Positions 16,414 to 24,787 of a stretch of DNA of 64,000 nucleotides are shown here, piece after piece; position 1 is the first letter of the stretch, and each line of letters opens with the position of its first letter. The notes beneath the pieces were generated by a model. It was not told where the DNA came from, searched no databases, and saw nothing but the letters and a program-made list of their open reading frames with translations. The position numbers were made by a program, and so were the translations under genes. The DNA comes from Marinigracilibium pacificum (lineage in GTDB: Bacteria > Bacteroidota > Bacteroidia > Cytophagales > Cyclobacteriaceae), in the NCBI RefSeq assembly GCF_012926615.1, contig NZ_JABBNU010000012.1, positions 62,001 to 126,000 of the forward strand, in the 5' to 3' direction.

Positions 16414-17811
16414 ATGAGTATTCTTAACTACAAATTGGTTGAATCAAGAACCATTGATGAAGTTCTAGATATTAATTCTGGAAAAAAGATTGACGTAAGT
16501 CTTATACTTAAAGGTGAAGATCAAAGACATCAATTAAGAGAAAAACTTCAAAAGGCATTTATTAATAAAGATCCCTGGCTCGTTTGTCCGTATTGTAAAC
16601 AACCTCTAAATCTACTTGCAAGTGAAAGTAATAAGAAAATTGTCCATTTTGGACACTTTAAGAGTTCCAATATAGACTGTTATTTGAAGTCATCAAATAA
16701 TTTCACTAAGAAGGAGATAGAAAGAATAAAATATAATGGTGTAAAAGAGGGCGAGAAGCATATTGAATTAAAAACTAAGCTTTACAATATCCTGAAGAAG
16801 CAAAAGAATGTTTCGAATTTAGAGTTAGAAAAAGTATATAGAGATAAGGAAACATCTAAAAGGTGGAAAAGACCAGATGTTCAGTGTCAATTATTAATAA
16901 AATCCGAGAGGCTACATATCGCTTTTGAGTTACAGCTATCAACGACATTTTTAAGTGTTATCGTTGATCGACAGGAATTTTACAAAAAAAACCAGGTCTT
17001 TATCTTTTGGGTATTTCATTCATTTAATAAAATATATAATGATCGAGCTTTTACTAAAAGTGATGTTTTTTATAACAATGGAGAAAATGCATTTATCTTA
17101 AATGAAGAAGCAATTAAAAAATCGAATCAAGAAAATGAACTCTATCTGACATGTGTCTTTAAAAAACACATTGTGGAGAATGGGGATTATAAAGGCGAAT
17201 GGAAGGAAAAATTAATAAATGTATCAAAACTGAAATTTGATCATTCAACTTACAAGGTTTATTATAGAAATATAACAAAGGAGAAAAAAAGAATTGAAAA
17301 GTCTGAATTATATCAAAGACTTCTTAAAACGGGTGGATTGGACGAAATAGCTATGATTATAAAAGATAACCCATTAGAGAAAGAAGATATAAATATATTA
17401 CAAGACCTATATTCTTACCATATTAATGATAGGGAATGCATTAGTCAAGATGAGTGGGAATTAAACATAGTTTGGGCTCTTATTTTGAGCAAACTGAATC
17501 AATATGAAATAGAACAAGTATTAAGAAAAGGTGCTAATAATAGACAAGAACTTAAAACCATTCTTTTCCAAGTATTGGGGCTTCAATTAAATAAGGTATT
17601 ATATAGAAGATACAAAAATTTAAAACAAGATTTAGATTCAGTCATTAGAGGAAGACCACAATACTTTGAGATTTATTTAAAAGCTTTCCAAAAGCATCAC
17701 CCAGAACTGTTTAAAGAAAAGAAAATAAAAGACCAAATACTAAAATTCAGGAAGTCTAAAAACACACCACAAATAACATTATATAACGATATAATTGGTA
17801 AATTTTTTTAG
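16414..17811 (+). CDS. CoiA/DUF6035-like putative nuclease with zinc knuckle
   Basis: The protein has 465 residues. Residues 55-90 form a zinc-binding module (C58-PYC61, then H78-F-G-H81, with C89 nearby), as in competence protein CoiA and DUF6035 proteins. Residues 150-175 hold a PD-(D/E)xK-type nuclease core: RPD155VQ and FE172LQ174. The rest is a long helical, charged C-terminal half with no motif I recognise. It starts 54 bases after the nucleotidyltransferase cassette, same strand, and may belong with it. CoiA helps process incoming DNA; in an island such proteins could be defence nucleases, which is inference. Confidence 0.65.
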   Translation: MSILNYKLVESRTIDEVLDINSGKKIDVSLILKGEDQRHQLREKLQKAFINKDPWLVCPYCKQPLNLLASESNKKIVHFGHFKSSNIDCYLKSSNNFTKKEIERIKYNGVKEGEKHIELKTKLYNILKKQKNVSNLELEKVYRDKETSKRWKRPDVQCQLLIKSERLHIAFELQLSTTFLSVIVDRQEFYKKNQVFIFWVFHSFNKIYNDRAFTKSDVFYNNGENAFILNEEAIKKSNQENELYLTCVFKKHIVENGDYKGEWKEKLINVSKLKFDHSTYKVYYRNITKEKKRIEKSELYQRLLKTGGLDEIAMIIKDNPLEKEDINILQDLYSYHINDRECISQDEWELNIVWALILSKLNQYEIEQVLRKGANNRQELKTILFQVLGLQLNKVLYRRYKNLKQDLDSVIRGRPQYFEIYLKAFQKHHPELFKEKKIKDQILKFRKSKNTPQITLYNDIIGKFF

Positions 17812-17855
17812 TATTCTCTCTTAGTAGATTATTGAAGTTTTAATAAAAATTAATG

Positions 17856-17980
17856 TGAAGAAAATAATCCACCAGGGCGGTGGATTATAAAATAGAGAGT
17901 GAGGTTCTTCATTCAACCAAAACAAAGAACCTAGATTTATCAACTATGAATATTCAATAATACATCAATGACTATAACTA
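17856..17980 (-). ncRNA. Candidate small RNA 3, related to candidate small RNA 2
   Basis: Read on the minus strand, a degenerate -7 box (TTTATTGCA near 17990) would start an RNA near 17980. It shares AATATTCATAGTTGATAAAT with candidate 2, then forms a hairpin AGGTTCTT/AAGAACCT (about 17902-17934), and ends in the strong hairpin AATCCACC-GCCCT-GGTGGATT (17866-17886) followed by ATTTTCTTC. The hairpin could also terminate the plus-strand CoiA-like gene. No ORF. Confidence 0.4.
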
Positions 17981-18039
17981 TGCAATAAATAAACGTTTAA
18001 GTCACATATAAACTAAATTAGAAGATATTAAATGATTAA

Positions 18040-19161
18040 ATGAAAATTTTTATGCCAAGTTACAATGAAGAAATAAAAAATACCGGTTTTATATTAGAGC
18101 ATAGTATTAATGTGATTCTTCAAAACCATGATTGGACTATTATTAATAATAAATACTATGAGGATGATTTGCAAAATACTGTTAGAGAAATAGATATTTT
18201 AGCTTACAAGGTTCAATTAGTAGATGATATAAGAATCTATACAACTTTATTAATAAGTTGTAAGAAGAATAGTGAAAATGCATGGGTTCTTGTTTCAAGG
18301 GAAGTAAATCTAAACAATCCAAATTTTAATTGGAATCCTCTTCATATCCGGACAAATGATTCCGCTATTAAGGATTTAATTAATAAAGAGAAGGATATAA
18401 ATAAGGATTATTATGAATTTTTAAGTAAAGAAAATTCAATTGATATTATGGACACTCCAAAAAATGATGTCTTTGCTTTTCAAGAAATGAGTAAAAGGAA
18501 TGGAGCCCCTAAAAATGATAAAAATATTTTTACCTCAATTACATCGTTAATGAAGGCTCAAGCATATGAAATAGATAGAAAAAGAGTTACTCATTCAGAT
18601 AAGGCAGTATATCAGTTTAATTTAATTTCTATTATTGATTCAGATCTAATCAGGCTTAATATGTTAGATGATAAAACAATTACACAAGAAGAAATTGAAT
18701 CAGAACAAATAGTTACTCAATATATAATTCGTAGAAAAGAGGATTTTTACCGCATACAATTCATCAAGGCTGATGTATTTGAAAAATACCTGAAAAAATA
18801 TGATAGAATACATGAAGCTAATTTAAGGTTTTTTAAAAATAACCGCGATAATTTTTTTGTGGATATTTTAAAAAATGACAGGAAAGTTGAACTATTAAAA
18901 CCTGAGTTTTTGGAAGAAATATTAGATCCGTTATACGAAGCCAGTTCATATAGTGTTTCAAAAGAAAGTGTTAGTAAATATTTAGAATTGATTTGGGACA
19001 TTGATGGGGAAATTGTCAGGATTTACTTGAATGAAGAGCAAAAAATAATTGATAGATTAAATGACTCTGATTCTTTTTGTATAAAGACTAAAGAAGCTTT
19101 AAATAAGATTTATAGATATGATGGAGGATTTATCTATAGTAGTGATAATTTACCTTTTTAG
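18040..19161 (+). CDS. Restriction-endonuclease-like (PD-(D/E)xK) protein
   Basis: The protein has 373 residues. The N-terminal 90 residues look like an Mrr/REase-type fold: an early helix with E20, then VREID52ILAY as the first strand, a loop, and LLISCK75K as the strand with the catalytic lysine. The remaining 280 residues are helical, with a few short strands, and unrecognised. It may be a nuclease-effector fusion or a restriction enzyme of an unassigned type. It stands alone on the plus strand after candidate small RNA 3. ATG at 18052 (MPSYNEE) is an alternative start. Confidence 0.5.
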   Translation: MKIFMPSYNEEIKNTGFILEHSINVILQNHDWTIINNKYYEDDLQNTVREIDILAYKVQLVDDIRIYTTLLISCKKNSENAWVLVSREVNLNNPNFNWNPLHIRTNDSAIKDLINKEKDINKDYYEFLSKENSIDIMDTPKNDVFAFQEMSKRNGAPKNDKNIFTSITSLMKAQAYEIDRKRVTHSDKAVYQFNLISIIDSDLIRLNMLDDKTITQEEIESEQIVTQYIIRRKEDFYRIQFIKADVFEKYLKKYDRIHEANLRFFKNNRDNFFVDILKNDRKVELLKPEFLEEILDPLYEASSYSVSKESVSKYLELIWDIDGEIVRIYLNEEQKIIDRLNDSDSFCIKTKEALNKIYRYDGGFIYSSDNLPF

Positions 19162-19227
19162 AAGGAGTATATTCATTTTCAATTCGCAACGCCTTTAGTT
19201 TTTTCGCATCTTCTATGATAAATCACA

Positions 19228-20007
19228 TCACTGCAAAGCCCTAAATAATTCGGCATATACCTTTTTGTCCAGCGGATCATCTTGAATCTTATTTAACAAA
19301 TGAGTAACAGCCATTTCTTTTACCTGGATAAACGATTTTCCCATAACTAAAAAAGGTCTTGAAGGATCATGTGTCGTGGGAGGACCATAAAGCTCAGTAT
19401 ATAATGGTGACTTTCGCTTTTTGAATAACTGATATTGATATTCATTTTCTCCATTTATTCGGATCTCTACCCGATGTTTTTGACTGCCTATCGTGATATA
19501 ATAAAATAGGATATCATCATTATCATCCATAAAAGGTTTACACTCTTTATGAATATACTTTGATACTTTTTCTGAATACTTTCGCAGCCGATGGACAAAG
19601 TTCACATCATCATCGGTCAAATATTCGACACATTGACTACCTACAATCATGTGACCCCAAGCAGGATGATAAATGTGATGCTCATACTGGATAGCATGCC
19701 CACACCCCGGTCGTTCACAAGTCCCCTCCGGGTGTAGAAGGTTTTCAACAGCAAGTAAATGCCATCCTGAAGATGGAGGAGTTATACCGTGAGCCTGTGC
19801 ATGGCATCCTTTACAAAGGGTGATGCAATCACTCATAGGAGATTCCCAGGGAAGTTTTCCTGGCTCATAGTTTGTATGATGGGCTTGAAGAACAACTTCT
19901 TCGGATGTCCTTCCACATTCAGTACATTGATAACCATCTCTTTTTTTTACCTTATTAGCAAAAGCATATCATTCAGGTCTACGATATAGATTTTTAGTTT
20001 TATCCAT
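19228..20007 (-). pseudogene. HNH endonuclease interrupted by one in-frame TGA
   Basis: From ATG at 20007 the frame reads MDKTKNLYRRPE, then TGA at 19971-19969, then YAFANKVKKRDGYQCTECGR, AHHTNYEP and CITLCKGCHAQAHG. This is a complete HNH core (CxxC, HH, CxxC-H) whose usual opening is RxxxW-x-x-x-x-x-x-V-x-x-RDGY-C. The TGA sits where Trp is expected, so a single TGG-to-TGA change explains it. The restored frame is 259 residues. Downstream translation could restart at ATG 19836, but that would lose the first zinc knuckle. After the HNH core is a second CxxxxCGH/EHH region and a 120-residue tail of unknown role. Confidence 0.75.
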
Positions 20008-20053
20008 ATATACTGATCTTAACGGATTCAGTTAATTTTAATTCCATCAATAT

Positions 20054-20407
20054 CTATATTGCATTAACTACTTTGAATTCATTATTTTCCTGAACAATGA
20101 TATATTGATCTTCATACTGGAGCACAAACTCACCATCATCTGCTTTCAAAAGATCCATTATTGAAGTAGCTTGGTTAAACAACACTCCCATTAAAAACCT
20201 GTTTTTAACTAAAAAATTATGAAAATCCAAAGATCGTTTTTCCCCTTCTTTATATATTCCATCTTCTGCTTTTTGATAAACAATAATAGTGTATCCGGTT
20301 CCTTCCAACTTCCTAAACACTAAACCAACATTCCCATATTTTTTAAGTAAGGACTTCAAGTAGGGCTTAAATTCAGCCTCAGATATTAATGAGCTCTTTT
20401 TAACCAT
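20054..20407 (-). CDS. Hypothetical protein, last gene before the transposon end
   Basis: The protein has 117 residues, starting MVKKSSLISEAEFKPYLKSLLKKYG, with a beta-rich middle (VFRKLEGTGYTIIVYQKAED) and end (EFVLQYEDQYIIVQENNEFKVV). No signal peptide, membrane segment or known motif. It lies 74 bases inside the proposed transposon end and reads inward, so it is likely island cargo. Confidence 0.55.
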   Translation of the reverse strand: MVKKSSLISEAEFKPYLKSLLKKYGNVGLVFRKLEGTGYTIIVYQKAEDGIYKEGEKRSLDFHNFLVKNRFLMGVLFNQATSIMDLLKADDGEFVLQYEDQYIIVQENNEFKVVNAI

Positions 20408-20480
20408 ATCTCAAATATAAAAATCAATAGCCAATTTGCCTTTTCTTATCTTTTTCGATGGCGTTTTTTCTTTTGCCCTC

Positions 20481-20547
20481 TTTAGTATTTACTATTGTAA
20501 TTTTAGCATATACTACTGTTATTTAGCATCATCTTTTGTAATTGACA
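20481..20547 (-). mobile_element. Terminal end of a Tn7-like transposon inserted in comM
   Basis: Starting at the exact point where comM homology stops, the minus strand reads TGTCAATTAC inward. Three 18-bp repeats follow, given here on the plus strand: 20522-20539 TTTAGCATCATCTTTTGT, 20502-20519 TTTAGCATATACTACTGT, 20481-20498 TTTAGTATTTACTATTGT. Twelve of 18 positions are invariant and spacing is 20-21 bp. A 5'-TGT tip with tandem about 20-bp sites is the TnsB-binding architecture of Tn7-like elements, and comM is a known target of such islands. The adjacent CCTGA (20548-20552, plus strand) would be one target duplication. The other end and tns genes are not in the window. Confidence 0.65.
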
Positions 20548-21224
20548 CCTGAGCCTGGAGGGCCTACCATCAATACATTATGACCACCGGCTGCAGCTAT
20601 TTCCATTCCTCGCTTGATATTCTCCTGACCCTGAACATCAGAGAAGTCCACTTCATATTCATTGTTATTACTGAAGAATAGTTCACTGGCAATGGTTGTC
20701 AGCGGTGTGATTCTCTCAATACCTTCGATATGATCAATAGCCTGTTTTAGCGATTGGATGGGTAAGACATCAATTCCATCGACGATTGAAGCTTCATGAG
20801 AATTGGCTTCGGGTAGCATAAAGTACTTAAAACCTTCCTTCTTTGCCTGAATACAAATTGGTAGAGCTCCTTTAATTGGCCGTAGAGAACCGTCGAGGGC
20901 CAGTTCACCCATGATCAGGTATTTTTCTAGGTTGTCGGCCATGATCTGATCAGATGACTTCAGGATGCCCATGGCAATTGGCAGGTCGTACGCAGAACCT
21001 TCCTTGCGGATATCGGCAGGAGCCAGATTTACCACAGTACGCTTTCTGGGGAAGTAATATCCATTATATTTTAAGGCTGCTTCGACGCGTTGTTCACTTT
21101 CTTTGACAGCATTATCGGGCAGTCCAACCATAAAAAACTTATTTCCCTTCATCACTGAAGTTTCGATGGTAATAGTAACAGCTTCCACGCCATGAACGGC
21201 ACTGCCATAACATCTTGATAGCAT
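20529..21224 (-). pseudogene. comM: comM (yifB), Mg-chelatase-like AAA ATPase, truncated by insertion
   Basis: The frame gives 231 residues against about 510 for intact ComM. The N-terminal ChlI-like domain is intact ([53 protein letters not shown]). The AAA domain begins ([18 protein letters not shown]) and stops inside Walker A, GPPGSG, where Lys should follow; the last five residues (VNYKR) come from the transposon end. ComM is a helicase for branch migration in natural transformation. Loss of the whole ATPase makes it non-functional. The missing half should lie beyond the left window edge if the island is intact. Confidence 0.92.
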
Positions 21225-21320
21225 GTATTATCGTTTTGGTTGATAGTTAATTCCTAAGTAACTGCTAATTAACAGGAAAAAACTCAAATTAAAAAACGTA
21301 AACGGTTAGGGGTATGGTTG
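21181..21320 (-). repeat. comM 5' end and promoter region, copy 1 of a duplicated segment
   Basis: This stretch and 32364-32502 are direct repeats, roughly 80% alike by eye. They share a perfect 33-base block covering the first 11 comM codons (21192-21224 and 32375-32407) and extend upstream through a common AACTCAAATTAAAAAA element and a GGTATGGTT element. Confidence 0.75.
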
Positions 21321-21485
21321 AACAAGCGAATATTTTTAATCTCCAGAATAAAAGGGGAGGAGATAAAATGATTTATAATTGGGTTTTGTATTAATAAGAA
21401 AGAGTATTGGTTTGCTATGTGCTTTAGGTGAATTTACAAAACTAAAGGTTTAGATTTTATAAATACTTCCAATATTACATTTGAT

Positions 21486-21617
21486 ATGGTTCACCCAAAT
21501 ACTCATAAAAGAGGTCAAGGTTATTGGATATCAGTTGATTCAAGGAATTTAAATAAGTTAATAGATTTATTGGAAAGAAAAATTGAAATTAAATCAATTA
21601 GATTGCCTAAAATTTAA
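21486..21617 (+). pseudogene. C-terminal fragment of an unidentified gene
   Basis: An open frame ending TAA at 21615-21617 reads MVHPNTHKRGQGYWISVDSR, then NLNKLIDLLERKIEIKSIRLPKI. It is open a further 18 codons upstream without a start before a TGA. The composition looks like real protein, so this is probably the tail of a lost gene. It could also be a 43-residue protein. Confidence 0.35.
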
Positions 21618-21628
21618 TTAGAAAGTAA

Positions 21629-22159
21629 ATGCCGATGAGAAATATTATATTTTTACTCGCTTTTTTATTCTTCAACAACTGTCATTCTCAAAATCTCAAT
21701 AAAAAATTGATGAATTGTCGAGAAAGTAAAATAGAATCACGTGGATTGGTTGGTTTTGAAGATAAAATTTATCAATTCGAAAAAAAACTTTTTAATAATT
21801 ATAATAGGAATTATTTAGAAAAGGAAGACTACTTAAAAATACTGAATGAAATCAATAAGGCTTTAGATGATGATATTGTGCTTGAAGTCAGGAACATTCA
21901 TAATGAAGTTATGGTTTTATCTCAAGAATTACTTTATGACTGCCCGGAAGAAGTTTTAATAAAGAATAAAGCGTCATTAAAATCTTCATTACATTATCAA
22001 TGGTCATGCAGTGGAGAATTATTTAGTGAAGGCTTTAGTAAGGAATCTGTTACTTGGCTTATTGAAGGAACTAAATCAAGTGATTTTAAATATGCAGAAT
22101 ATAGGTTCGCTATAATTTATTCAATGATAAATTATATTGGTTTACATGTAATCAATTAA
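21629..22159 (+). CDS. Secreted hypothetical protein
   Basis: The protein has 176 residues. An N-terminal hydrophobic stretch ends in NNCHSQ, either a weak lipobox or a signal peptidase I site. The mature part is helical and charged with several cysteines (MNCRES, YDCPEE, WSCSGE). No family recognised. It stands alone between the comM fragment and the first 235-bp repeat. Confidence 0.55.
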   Translation: MPMRNIIFLLAFLFFNNCHSQNLNKKLMNCRESKIESRGLVGFEDKIYQFEKKLFNNYNRNYLEKEDYLKILNEINKALDDDIVLEVRNIHNEVMVLSQELLYDCPEEVLIKNKASLKSSLHYQWSCSGELFSEGFSKESVTWLIEGTKSSDFKYAEYRFAIIYSMINYIGLHVIN

Positions 22160-22160
22160 A

Positions 22161-22395
22161 TCCCCCACTCGGGCATGTTGCTTTTTCAGCAAAACGCATA
22201 AGGCTTAATTGTCTGAACCAGGATTTATAGGATTAAAGGATGTTAGGATAAGAACCCAAAAGCCTCTGCTTGCTCAGGGGCTTTAATTGATTATTAAATT
22301 TCAGAATGTATCATTGCTTTAGAATGACCGGGTCACAGACTCTATTTATCATAAAAAAGTTTGAAGTTGTCCTGCGACACTCCAGACAGCAGGGG
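22161..22395 (+). repeat. Dispersed 235-bp intergenic repeat, copy A
   Basis: This copy shares with 23046-23281 and 26739-26975 the blocks TTTATAGGATTAAAGGATG, a terminator-like hairpin around AAGCCTCTG...CAGGGGCTT, AATGTATCATTGCTTTAG, GGGTCACAGACTCT and CATAAAAAAGTTTGAA. It lies between gene ends and starts. The GTCTGAA-C-AGGATT core recurs widely in Bacteroidota intergenic DNA. No transposase is inside, so it would move only with help from elsewhere. Confidence 0.8.
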
Positions 22396-22521
22396 GAATG
22401 TGTATGTGATAAGCCTTGAGTTGCCTGAAAAGAGCCAAATAGTAGGGTAATTAAATCAAGGTTTTTATTTAAAGTGCTTAAATCGTATTATTATGGATTA
22501 AAGAGCAATTTTTTGGAATAC

Positions 22522-23043
22522 ATGAAAAAAATTAGAATAATAATATCATTCATTGTTTTGTTAGGTAGTTGTCAATGTGATGATATTTTTCCGGAGCCAA
22601 ATACTGGTTTGCCTCCAATATCTGATACAGGTGAAAATTTTATCGCCTTTATGTTGAATGAAGAAGTTTTCTACGTGAATGGGACTAATTTTATATCAGA
22701 TTATCGAATGGATGGAAGGCCTTATTATTTAATGATTTTTTCGAAAGAAGACTTTAATCGCAGACATGTAAAACAATATTTCACTATGCAATTTTATAAT
22801 GATATAAGTCAGGGCGATTCGATCTTATTAATTAATAACCAAGATATAGAAATAGAATTTAACAATGCCTATCCATTACCTGATGTTATTTATTATAATG
22901 AAAACATTGTTGATGGTTATGTTAAATTCTCAAAAGTTGATCATGAATCGACTATTATATCCGGCACTTTTGAAATGACTTTAGAAAAGGATGGATATGA
23001 AAACCTTGAAATTACTGAAGGGCGTTTTGATTTTAAATACTGA
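22522..23043 (+). CDS. DUF6252-like lipoprotein, paralogue of 9280-9804
   Basis: The protein has 173 residues from ATG 22522 (an upstream GTG at 22474 would add an unlikely lead). The lipobox is LGSC (C17), followed by QCDD. It matches the lipoprotein at 9280-9804 over its full length (GLPPISDTGENFIAF, DISQGDSILL, NIVDGYVKFSKVDHE, EGRFDFKY). This copy has no hydrolase next to it and is flanked on both sides by 235-bp repeats, which suggests it was duplicated or moved with them. Function unknown. Confidence 0.7.
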   Translation: MKKIRIIISFIVLLGSCQCDDIFPEPNTGLPPISDTGENFIAFMLNEEVFYVNGTNFISDYRMDGRPYYLMIFSKEDFNRRHVKQYFTMQFYNDISQGDSILLINNQDIEIEFNNAYPLPDVIYYNENIVDGYVKFSKVDHESTIISGTFEMTLEKDGYENLEITEGRFDFKY

Positions 23044-23045
23044 TG

Positions 23046-23281
23046 AAGGACTCCATTCGGAGTGTTGCCTTTTCAGCGAAACGCATAAGACTAAATTGTC
23101 TGAATCAGGATTTATAGGATTAAAGGATGTTAGGATAAGAAACCAAAAGCCTCTACCAGCTCAGGGGCTTTTTTTGATCATTAAATTTCACAATGTATCA
23201 TTGCTTTAGAATGACCGGGTCACAGACTCTGTAAATCATAAAAAAGTTTGAAGTTTTACTACGAAACACTCCAGACAATAG
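23046..23281 (+). repeat. Dispersed 235-bp intergenic repeat, copy B
   Basis: It begins 3 bases after the lipoprotein stop and carries the same ordered blocks as copies A and C. A 72-codon open frame over it (22991-23209) is just the repeat read through and is not a gene. Confidence 0.8.
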
Positions 23282-23287
23282 GGAATT

Positions 23288-23371
23288 CACAACATTCAAA
23301 AAGAGTTAGGAATCAGTATAAGAACCTATTACAGGTATATTGATTGGGCTTTAGAGGATGAAAAAAAATAA
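23288..23371 (+). pseudogene. Helix-turn-helix protein, C-terminal remnant
   Basis: Immediately after copy B a frame reads HNIQKELGISIRTYYRYIDW, then ALEDEKK and TAA. IQKELGISIRTYYRYI is a typical helix-turn-helix. The frame is closed by a TAG just upstream, so only the tail of a DNA-binding protein remains, cut at the repeat boundary. Confidence 0.4.
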
Positions 23372-23402
23372 GGTTTGTTTAACAGAATTATAATATAAAA
23401 CT

Positions 23403-24107
23403 ATGAATAAATGTAAATGGGAATCCAAGGTTGATAGTAATCAATCTTGTAAAAGAAACCCTTATGGTGATAGTGATTATTGTTTATACCATAAACCTGA
23501 TAAAACAGAAACAGAAAGCGAACTTTTTTGGAAAATTATTAACTGGGATACTTATTCAAGATTGAATCCTGAGGAGATTCGAAGATCATTTGAGTTAAGG
23601 GAAAATGATCCTTTACTAAATATTATCAATGAAAAATTGAAAATATGTGAACTGAGTAACTTCTCAGAAAAAGAGCAAAATAGAAGCGATTTTGAATCTT
23701 ACAAAAATACTGTGCTTCAAGAAAAAAAGAACAGTAATATATGGGTATCTATTTCTAGTTTATTTGACTTTCGAGGGTTTGTCTTTCCACCGACACATGA
23801 AAAAATTTTCAAATACCAATACCCGATTTTTACTAATAGTTTTGGAAGGATGGATTTTACAGAGGCAATTTTTAAAGGAGTAATATTTTTTGATAATTAT
23901 ACCTTTATAGGTAATACATCTTTTAATAATTGTGTGTTTAAACATGAAGTGCGTTTTTACAGGGCTAAATTTTTAAGACGAGCCTCTTTTATTAATGTTA
24001 CCTTTTCAAATTCGTCTGGAGAATCAGGAATTTTTAATGAAACGCTTTTTAATGGTAATGAAGTGATTTTTGAAAATATTGAAAATCAAAAACTTGATTT
24101 TAAATGA
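23403..24107 (+). CDS. Pentapeptide-repeat ion channel, N-terminal part (split by TGA)
   Basis: This part has 234 residues. It starts with a cysteine-rich zinc-knuckle-like segment (C4, C16, YCLYH), followed by a helical linker and, from about residue 150, pentapeptide-like repeats in which every fifth residue is F or L (MDFTEAIFKGVIFF, TSFNNCVFKHEVRF, ASFINVTF). The stop TGA (24105-24107) is in the same frame as the next ATG, with no bases between, and the repeats continue in the second part. Together they make a 460-residue frame of the pentapeptide-repeat/two-TM channel type. Either a nonsense mutation split the gene or the two parts are made separately through reinitiation at TGAATG. Confidence 0.7.
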   Translation: MNKCKWESKVDSNQSCKRNPYGDSDYCLYHKPDKTETESELFWKIINWDTYSRLNPEEIRRSFELRENDPLLNIINEKLKICELSNFSEKEQNRSDFESYKNTVLQEKKNSNIWVSISSLFDFRGFVFPPTHEKIFKYQYPIFTNSFGRMDFTEAIFKGVIFFDNYTFIGNTSFNNCVFKHEVRFYRAKFLRRASFINVTFSNSSGESGIFNETLFNGNEVIFENIENQKLDFK

Positions 24108-24785
24108 ATGTTATTTGGGAATTATACGAATTTCACACTTAATAATATGAATTTCGGAAAAAGCTTTGGTGTTGCTTCATTCGGTGAAGATGCATATAGA
24201 ATTGCCAAAATTCAAAGTAATAGAATTGGAGATTTCGATAAAAGTGCTGACTATTATTATCTTGAGAAATGCTTTAGAGGATATCAAATTTTACCCTATC
24301 CTTATTTTTGGAATAAACATGAAAAAGGAATTAAAAAATTTCAGTTCTTTGACTACCTTTTTTTTCAAGATAAAGCATATAAAAATATTTTCCCTAAAAT
24401 AATGGACTTAATTTTCAAGTATTCTATTGGATATGGCGAAAAGCCAAGTTATGCTATCAGATCTTTATTATTATTAATTGTTGGATTTGCTTTTATGTAC
24501 ATGTTTTCTGGAATTGAGGTACAATCTAAAATTTCTGAAACAAAAATAATTAACTATAATTTTTACTTTGGCAATGACCTTTTCTCTTTTAGTCATTGGA
24601 TACAAGTTTTTAAGGATTTTGGAACATCACTCTATTTTAGTATTGTTACATGTACAACATTTGGTCATGTTGAAGCTTTTCCAACAACCCTAGGAACTAA
24701 AATTATTTCAAGTATTCAAATGTTTTTAGGAATCACTTTATTCGGAGCATGGACAGCTACTTTATTACGAAAATTTATGAAATAA
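24108..24785 (+). CDS. Two-TM ion channel, C-terminal part of the split gene
   Basis: This part has 225 residues. It opens with the last pentapeptide turns (NYTNFTLNNMNFGKSF) and a helical stretch. Then come a transmembrane segment (LLLLIVGFAFMYMF), a pore loop with a TCTTFGHVEAFP filter-like motif (compare TxTTxGxGDxxP of K+ channels) and a second transmembrane helix (FLGITLFGAWTATLL). The GYG triplet is replaced by FGH, so selectivity may differ from classic potassium channels. The start directly abuts the upstream TGA in the same frame. Confidence 0.7.
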   Translation: MLFGNYTNFTLNNMNFGKSFGVASFGEDAYRIAKIQSNRIGDFDKSADYYYLEKCFRGYQILPYPYFWNKHEKGIKKFQFFDYLFFQDKAYKNIFPKIMDLIFKYSIGYGEKPSYAIRSLLLLIVGFAFMYMFSGIEVQSKISETKIINYNFYFGNDLFSFSHWIQVFKDFGTSLYFSIVTCTTFGHVEAFPTTLGTKIISSIQMFLGITLFGAWTATLLRKFMK

Positions 24786-24787
24786 CA

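Noticed and set aside
19228-24107. Two in-frame TGA codons (19971-19969 and 24105-24107), which could hint that TGA is read as an amino acid.
   Set aside because: TGA works as an ordinary stop elsewhere, for example at the end of the XRE/ImmA gene (overlapping the next ATG) and at the end of holB. Two separate nonsense changes are simpler.
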